Source: Balaenoptera acutorostrata
Taxonomy: Eukaryota > Chordata > Mammalia > Artiodactyla > Balaenopteridae
Reading direction: 5' to 3'
Assembly (NCBI RefSeq): GCF_949987535.1
Contig: NC_080073.1
Location: 20,766,116 to 20,830,115, forward strand
Length of the DNA: 64,000 nt
Shown here: positions 58,457 through 64,000 of the stretch, one piece after another
How positions within the stretch are numbered: the stretch's first letter is position 1
Layout: every line of letters begins with the position of its first letter
Translations under genes and position numbers: made by a program
The notes under the pieces: generated by a model
Database searches by the model: none
Told to the model about the DNA's origin: nothing
What the model saw: only the letters and a program-made list of their open reading frames with translations

Positions 58457-58754
58457 GGGCTCCCTGGTGGTGCAGTGCTTAAGAATCCGCCTGCCAATGC
58501 AGGGGACACGGGTTCGATCCCTGGCCCGGGAAGATCCCACATGCCGCGGAGCAACTAAGCCCATGCGCCACAACTACTGAGCCTGCGCTCCGGAGCCCAT
58601 GCTCCGCAACAAGAGAAGCCACGACAATGAGAAGCCCGCGCACCGCAACGAAGAGCAGCCCTCGCTCTCCGCAACTAGAGAAAGCCCGCGCATAACAACA
58701 AAGACCCAATGCAGCCAAAAATAAATAAACAAACAAATTAATTAATTTTTTTAG
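58457..58754 (+). mobile_element. CHR-type SINE, short-body form, perfect TSD
   Basis: Head GGGCTCCCTGGTGGTGCAG (one C missing from the usual head), B-box GGTTCGATCCC and an AAATA-type tail. The target-site duplication AAGTTCCATGTATGT is perfect over 15 bases (58442-58456, 58755-58769). It has a single CACAACTACTGA unit, unlike the long forms at 210 and 27595. Confidence 0.96.
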
Positions 58755-58769
58755 AAGTTCCATGTATGT

Positions 58770-59260
58770 ACCATCTCACCATTATGTTCAATTAGTGTAT
58801 TTCCTCCAACTATGTTAACATGCCAACCAGTTCAGAATCTTAGTGATGAACTTGGAAGAGTCCAGCTCCTTTGACTCCACGCCTAGCAACATGAAGCTCG
58901 AGAGAGACTTGGGTCTCTCCATGTCTCTCAGCCTGCTGTAAGACTGTCTTATTAACTGGCCTTAACAAGCAAACTATTTTCCTCCCACAGGAAGGTGTCG
59001 GGGAGAGAAAAAACCTTAGTCTAGACCACTTGCCTGTGGTGATCAGGGACTTGATATGTTTTCAATGCCCCTGCAGTCTGTCATCTTTTGTCTGTGCCAA
59101 GGCAATACCCTATGTTATTTCTGACAGATTTACTAAACCACCAGGAAATCTTGATTTTGGTGGGAAAGAAAAAGGCAGAAAGAGATACAGACAATTCAGA
59201 GAGACTAGAGAGAGAGTGGCAGAAGGGAAGAAGAAATGAAAAAGAAATGGATAAAAGCAA
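58770..59260. other. No gene recognised
   Basis: Short overlapping frames at 59030-59294 on both strands cover a purine-rich stretch (about 59160-59250) and are not credible genes. Confidence 0.45.
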
Positions 59261-59265
59261 TAAAT

Positions 59266-59663
59266 TGCTGGGCCTCAAATTGGTTTATATTTAATGAGCT
59301 AACACCTATCTTAAATCAGAAATCCTATTCTTAGAAGTTAAAAGAGAATCTATTCAATGCCTCGAGAGCAGCGCTGAATATCATCTTCCAGTGACATTAT
59401 TTCCTTTCGTGAAAGAGAGAACCTTGGCAAAATAAAATATTTAATTAAGGAACATATCACTGTGTCACTGAATACTTTTCGAAAACTATTTCCTCCTTTT
59501 TCACTTTGATGAATTACTAAACTTTCACTGTTTGTCGTTTCCATTATACTAGTTTGTTCTCCTCTCTGTTTCCTGTTTTCTAAGTTCTTTCTGAGAATAG
59601 GATTTCTGATTCAAGGTGGCTGTTAGCTTATTAAATACAAAAACAACTGAAGGCTCAGTATTA
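59266..59663. mobile_element. Inverted repeat of ~70-base arms, possible TIR (MITE-like) element
   Basis: The left arm (about 59266-59335) is the reverse complement of the right arm (about 59592-59663). In the inner 46 bases or so I count about 6 differences; the outer part is weaker. The longest exact block is AATCAGAAATCCTATTCT and its complement. The spacer is about 255 bases with no ORF above about 60 codons. It may be a nonautonomous DNA transposon with long terminal inverted repeats, or an inverted duplication. No family recognised and no clear target-site duplication. Confidence 0.7.
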
Positions 59664-60290
59664 ACATAAAACTCCGTATTTATTCCAAGATCCCTTTCCG
59701 CCAAACCCTTTGAAGCAAGTATGTCTCAAAACCTTACCATGCCCACCAACCCTCAAAAACTATGGAGTTCAGCTGATTTCATTTTAAAATAACATGTCTC
59801 CTGCACATAAGTGTAGATATTAGCCCATGAAGTCCTCTGTGGGAAGCTCAAGGCCTTTTCCAGCCCCTCCTTCATCCCCTTCACCAAGAATGGGACAAGT
59901 TCATGACCACAAAAGACTTCAGGCCATCTTTCTCACACCTCTGCCCATAACTGATTAAGCAAACCTGAGTCGTCAGACGTTCTCGAATTTATTGCCTCCC
60001 TTGCTCCTTTTCCTCTATATCTTTCTTTCTTTGCCATCAATGTTAAGATCCAAGATTTGCATGACATAGGGCAAAGCAGATGATTTGATTTAGGCTCTCA
60101 TTTCTGGAAAACAAAACAGCCTGTCACTGGGACCAGCCTAAATGGCAAAGTTCTACACTGAGGTTTGGAGTCAAAGTCCCAGGCAACAAAAGAGCATTCT
60201 GATGCTTTCCTTTACCTCTTCCCCACATATATCTCTTGGGGACCTTGTGGAGAACAAGAGATTAGGACAAAGTAAAATTCAGCTGGGAGG
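59664..60290. other. No gene recognised
   Basis: Unique-looking DNA, pyrimidine-rich at about 59990-60035. Confidence 0.45.
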
Positions 60291-60292
60291 CA

Positions 60293-60375
60293 GCAGAGTG
60301 TAATGGCTGAGTGGTCCTCTGGCATCTGAGGCTTTACTGCTTTCTAGCTCCGTGCCTTTGGGCTAACATCCTATT
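60293..60375 (+). repeat. MIR SINE relic, partial
   Basis: 'gcagagtgtaatggctgagt' and 'tttctagctccgtgcctttg' match the MIR 5' half. Confidence 0.55.
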
Positions 60376-60632
60376 TTCTCCTTTTTCCATTTCATTTGGT
60401 GGTATATGATAACTTGTGGATGAATATTTGCTAATTTTACTATTATTCTTGGCATGCTGGCCTAATATTTTCTGGTTTCTATTCTAACCAGAAAGGATAT
60501 GTCTGCCTCATTTTTAATTTGAGGCAAATAGAGGTAGCTTTGAAAAACAAAGAGGATAAATCATTAAAACGATACAGCAAACTATTGTGCTTTGACCGTG
60601 GTATATCAGTGAAAGTTGGACAATCATGCATT

Positions 60633-61140
60633 GGTTCCCTTAATCAGATACTTGTTTAATATTAAGCACCTAGTACATGTCTAAACTTTGCCAGTCACCG
60701 TTGGAATACAAAAGAGGTACGGGACCTGGTTCGTTGAGTCAAAGGGCTGCAAATCTGGTGGAGGAAACAAGACAGACATAGAATAATGGAATTTGGACCT
60801 GTCAGTGATTGAAGCACATCTGAAACAAGGGACAGACTAGTGTGGGTGACAATAATTGGGAAGAGGATAGAAAAAAGGCGTTTGAACCAAGCCTGAATGG
60901 GAAGGTCAGACTGAGATAGGCAGAAGGAAAAAGTGTGGCATCCTAGAAGGAGGCCTCAATGTGAGTGGAGAGACAGAGACAGAACTGAGCATGGTGACAG
61001 CTGGAAATGGGAGCAGACCTTGCTTCAAAAGACTGGAAATTATTTGGTAGTTTCCACTGAAATTAATAACATTTAAGGAGCCAGTTTCAGGAGAGAGATT
61101 ATGAAATGAGTTGAGATTTTGCAAGTCTGATGTCATAGAA
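60633..61140 (-). repeat. Ancient L2-class relic
   Basis: 'aatattaagcacctagtaca', 'gttggaatacaaaagaggta' and 'aagcctgaatgggaaggtca' suggest one long decayed repeat. Family uncertain. Confidence 0.4.
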
Positions 61141-61144
61141 GATG

Positions 61145-62595
61145 TTTTAGATCCTAGTTGAATGCCACATTAAAAAGAGTTTGGATTCCTCCATCCATTT
61201 TCTTAATCCAAGGCAATCATATGAAGATATCAACCCAGCTTTTTCTTCACAAGAAATGTATCCATGCAATCTTTCCTCCATCTCCAGAATAAAAAATAAA
61301 TAAAGACTATTTAAAAGTGACAGAAGCTATTCCATTTGAAAATGATGGTAGCTACCATTATGTTTAAAGATGAGAAAGTTAAACCAAGTTGAACTTTAAA
61401 ACTCTTATAGGTCCTTTAACTGTGCACCAGATCAATCAGCATCCATGAATTCTTTAACGATATTATTGAGAAACACCCTGGGAAGACAAAGTGAAATGGT
61501 GAGATGCTGAAGTCCAAAGGGTACTTACTTCACCTAGTCAATTAGAATTCCCTTTGGAATTTATGCTGCAAGCCAGAGTACTACATAGATTTTGCAGTAA
61601 GAAATGAAATTAGTCTCATAAATGTTCCCAACTGAAAGACCAAAAAACCAAAACAAAACAAAAAATGAAGACTATTGGAAATAACCAGTCGTCTATCTTC
61701 TGAGCTGGCTGTCTCACAACACAGTTCCTTATTGAAATCAAATTATGTACATCTGGGGGCCAGTGGGGGACATCATGCTGTCATTTGAATCCTCTGAGTT
61801 TCTGTAGAGAATCAGTTTTGCAGAAAGCTTCGTATATTCCAGCCTCAACTCAAGGACAACAGATGACTGGAGGAACAGAATCTTTAAGGTTGGCAAAAAC
61901 AAATGGCCCTTCTTGTAAATGTGTTGCTTTCCAGCAAGCACTACTTCTCAGTGGGTGACCGGAGACTCTGTCACCTACCATGATGGCTAAACAGGTTTAG
62001 ATCGCAAAGTCTTTCTTCTCCTTGACAGGGACTTTTTCTTTAAAAATGTTGGTGAAGATTTCACAGGTTTCTTTAAAAATAATTATTAAAAAAGAAATGC
62101 CTCCCAGGCTTTAACTATGCAGAGCAATAAGCCTCAGCTACAGGCAAGTTTTTTTAGGTCAAGATTTCTGCTTCCAAAAAACAGATTTGTAGAAATACAT
62201 TTAAAAACCTTATTTATTGAAGCAGGCTACAGGCCAATTACTCCAGTGGCTTGAAAACAATTCCAAAATAATAAAATATACAATAATGCTGATTTCTCCC
62301 CTGTTAATATCACCACAATCTGAGAAATCCTTTGAGACATTGCACCAAAAATGATTTGGATCTTTAATGACAATTAATTACAGAAAATCAAAGGGAGGTT
62401 TTGAAAAGTAAAGAAAATATAATCAGGTATAGTATATATTCATTTGGCATTATTTAAATAAGCTATGTTTTTCTTAACAGCTCTTTTTTTTCTGGTTCTT
62501 TTAGTATTTTGCCACCTTTTTATTTTGTCACAGATGTTTTATTTTTTAAGTGGATAAATTTCATAGTTTTCATAGACTAAAAATTTTAAATATAA
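61145..62595. other. No gene recognised
   Basis: Unique-looking AT-rich DNA without a supported ORF. Confidence 0.45.
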
Positions 62596-62599
62596 GTTA

Positions 62600-63717
62600 A
62601 ACAAAAAGGCTACCTACTAAATGGGAGGAGATATTTGCAAATGATATATCTGATAAGGAGTTAATATCCAAAATATACAAGAACTCATACAATATCAAAT
62701 AAAAACCCACCAGGTTAGAAAACGGGCAGTGGATCTGAATAGACATTTTCCAAAGAAGACATACAGATGTCCAAGAGGCACATGAAAAGATGCTCAACAT
62801 CACTAATCATCAGGGAAATACAAATCAAACCCACAATGAGCTACCACCTCACACCTATCAGAATGGCTATTATCAAAAAGACAACAAATAACCAGTGTTG
62901 ACGAGGATGTGGAGAAAAGGAAACCCTTGTGCATCCTTGGAGGGAATGTAAATTGGTGCAGCCACTATGGAGAACAGTATGGAGAGTCCTTAAAAAACTA
63001 AAAATAGAACTACCATATGATCCAGCAATCCCACTCCTGGGTATTTATCTGAAGAAAACAAAAACACTAATTCGAAATATGTACCTCTATGTTCATTGCA
63101 GCATTATTTACAATAGTCAAATTATGGAAGCAACCCAAGTGCCTGTCAATAGATGAATAGATTAAAAAACGTGATATATATATGTATACATTATATACAC
63201 TACATATATTATATATATATAATGGAATATTACTCAAACACACACACACACAAAAGAAATCTTGCCGTTTGTAACAACATGGATGAACCTGGAGAGTATT
63301 ACGCTAAGTGAACTACATCAGACATAGGAAGACAAATACTGTATGATTCCACTTATATGTGGAATCTAAAAAACAAAAGAAATGAACGAACATAACAAAA
63401 GAGAAACATATTTATAGATACAGCGAATAAACAGGTGGGTGCCAGAGGGAAAGAGGGTGGAAGGAGGAAAGAAATAGGTGAAGGAGATTAATAAGAGGTA
63501 CAAACTTCCAGTTGCAAAATAAATTGCGGGTATGAAATGTACAGGGTAGGGAATATAGTCAATAACTATATAATATTTTTTATGGTGACATATCGCAACT
63601 GGACTTGTCGTGGTGATCATTTCAAAGTGCGTAGAAATTCCAAACCACTATGTTGTGAAACAGCAACTAACATAGTGTTGTAAGTCAATTATACTTCAAA
63701 AAACAAACAAACAAACA
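62600..63717 (+). mobile_element. L1 fragment, sense (ORF2 C-terminus and 3' UTR)
   Basis: 'tgggaggagatatttgcaaa', 'catgaaaagatgctcaacat', 'gatccagcaatcccactcct' and 'agtcaattatacttcaaaaa' run in order. The frame at 62929-63156 contains [20 protein letters not shown], an ORF2 C-terminal motif, but the reading frame is broken on both sides. Within it lie a TA-rich run (about 63173-63232) and (CA)n (about 63238-63252). It ends in (AAAC)n. Confidence 0.94.
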
Positions 63718-63719
63718 AA

Positions 63720-64000
63720 CTTATAGAAAAAGAGATCAGATATGTGGTTACCAGAGCTGGGGGCTGAGTTGAGGGGAGAATAGGAAGAAGGCGGTCAAAA
63801 AGTACAGACTTCCAATTACAAGATCAATAAGTACTAGGGACGTAATGTACAACATGATAAATATAATTAACACTTCTGTATATTACATATGAAAATTGTT
63901 AAGAGAGTAAATCCTGAGAGTTCTCACCACAAGAAAAAAAATTTTTTTCTATTCCTTTTGTTCTGTACCTATATGAGATGATGGAGGTTCACTAAACTCA
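63720..64000 (+). mobile_element. Second L1 3'-UTR fragment, reaching the window edge
   Basis: 'gatatgtggttaccagagct', 'agacttccaattacaagatc', 'gggacgtaatgtacaacatg' and 'gagttctcaccacaag' repeat the 3' UTR landmarks already passed once in the preceding element, so this is a separate, abutting L1 piece. Its end is cut by the window. Confidence 0.85.

Noticed and set aside
60470..60500. 8-base inverted repeat TTCTGGTT/AACCAGAA
   Set aside because: Arms this short occur by chance many times in 64 kb.
1..64000. CRISPR arrays, operons, phage or other prokaryotic systems
   Set aside because: Dispersed repeats here are mammalian transposons and microsatellites; no regular repeat-spacer array and no prokaryotic gene density.

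Overview
This window is mammalian nuclear DNA, most likely from a cetacean. It carries eight tRNA-derived SINEs of the CHR type (typical of whales, hippos and, in older forms, ruminants). Several are intact, with perfect target-site duplications. There are also young 5'-truncated L1 copies and a background of ancient MIR, L2, MER5A and MLT1 relics. I saw no BovB or Bov-tA copies, which argues against a ruminant. No bacterial, plasmid or phage organisation is present.

I find no supportable host protein-coding gene, exon series, functional RNA gene or CRISPR array. The only protein-coding remnants I trust belong to LINE-1, above all an open ORF2 C-terminal frame at 633-1847. The window reads as intergenic or deep intronic DNA.

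Layout. 1-5.75 kb: two diverged copies of a roughly 0.4-kb segment; the first copy was later interrupted by a SINE, an L1 and a second SINE, and the second copy preserves the empty sites. 6-10 kb: old L2/L1/hAT pieces. 10.6-13.1 kb: a block with no recognisable repeat. 13.2-16.8 kb: two CHR SINEs in opposite orientation and an AATAAA-plus-poly(A) retroposition-like 3' end. 16.9-27.5 kb: mostly unique AT-rich DNA with MIR, MER5A and L1 scraps, a locally duplicated 83-bp segment and a perfect 20-bp-arm hairpin. 27.6-41.6 kb: CHR SINEs, MIR/L2, an MLT1 LTR and an L1 3' end with a very G-rich tract. 41.6-46.0 kb: largely unique DNA with a 42-bp near-palindrome. 46.3-46.95 kb: the only non-SINE CpG-rich stretch, with promoter-like motifs. 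47-54.7 kb: old repeats, a perfect 48-bp dispersed duplication and two oppositely oriented L1 fragments. 55-64 kb: unique DNA with MIRs, one CHR SINE, an inverted repeat with about 70-bp arms (MITE-like), and L1 sequence reaching the right edge.

Since no host genes are evident, nothing can be said about genes working together. The most useful observations are structural: duplications with datable insertions, hairpins, SINE subfamily structure and one candidate promoter. Repeat family names come from recognition by eye and should be read as family-level calls.
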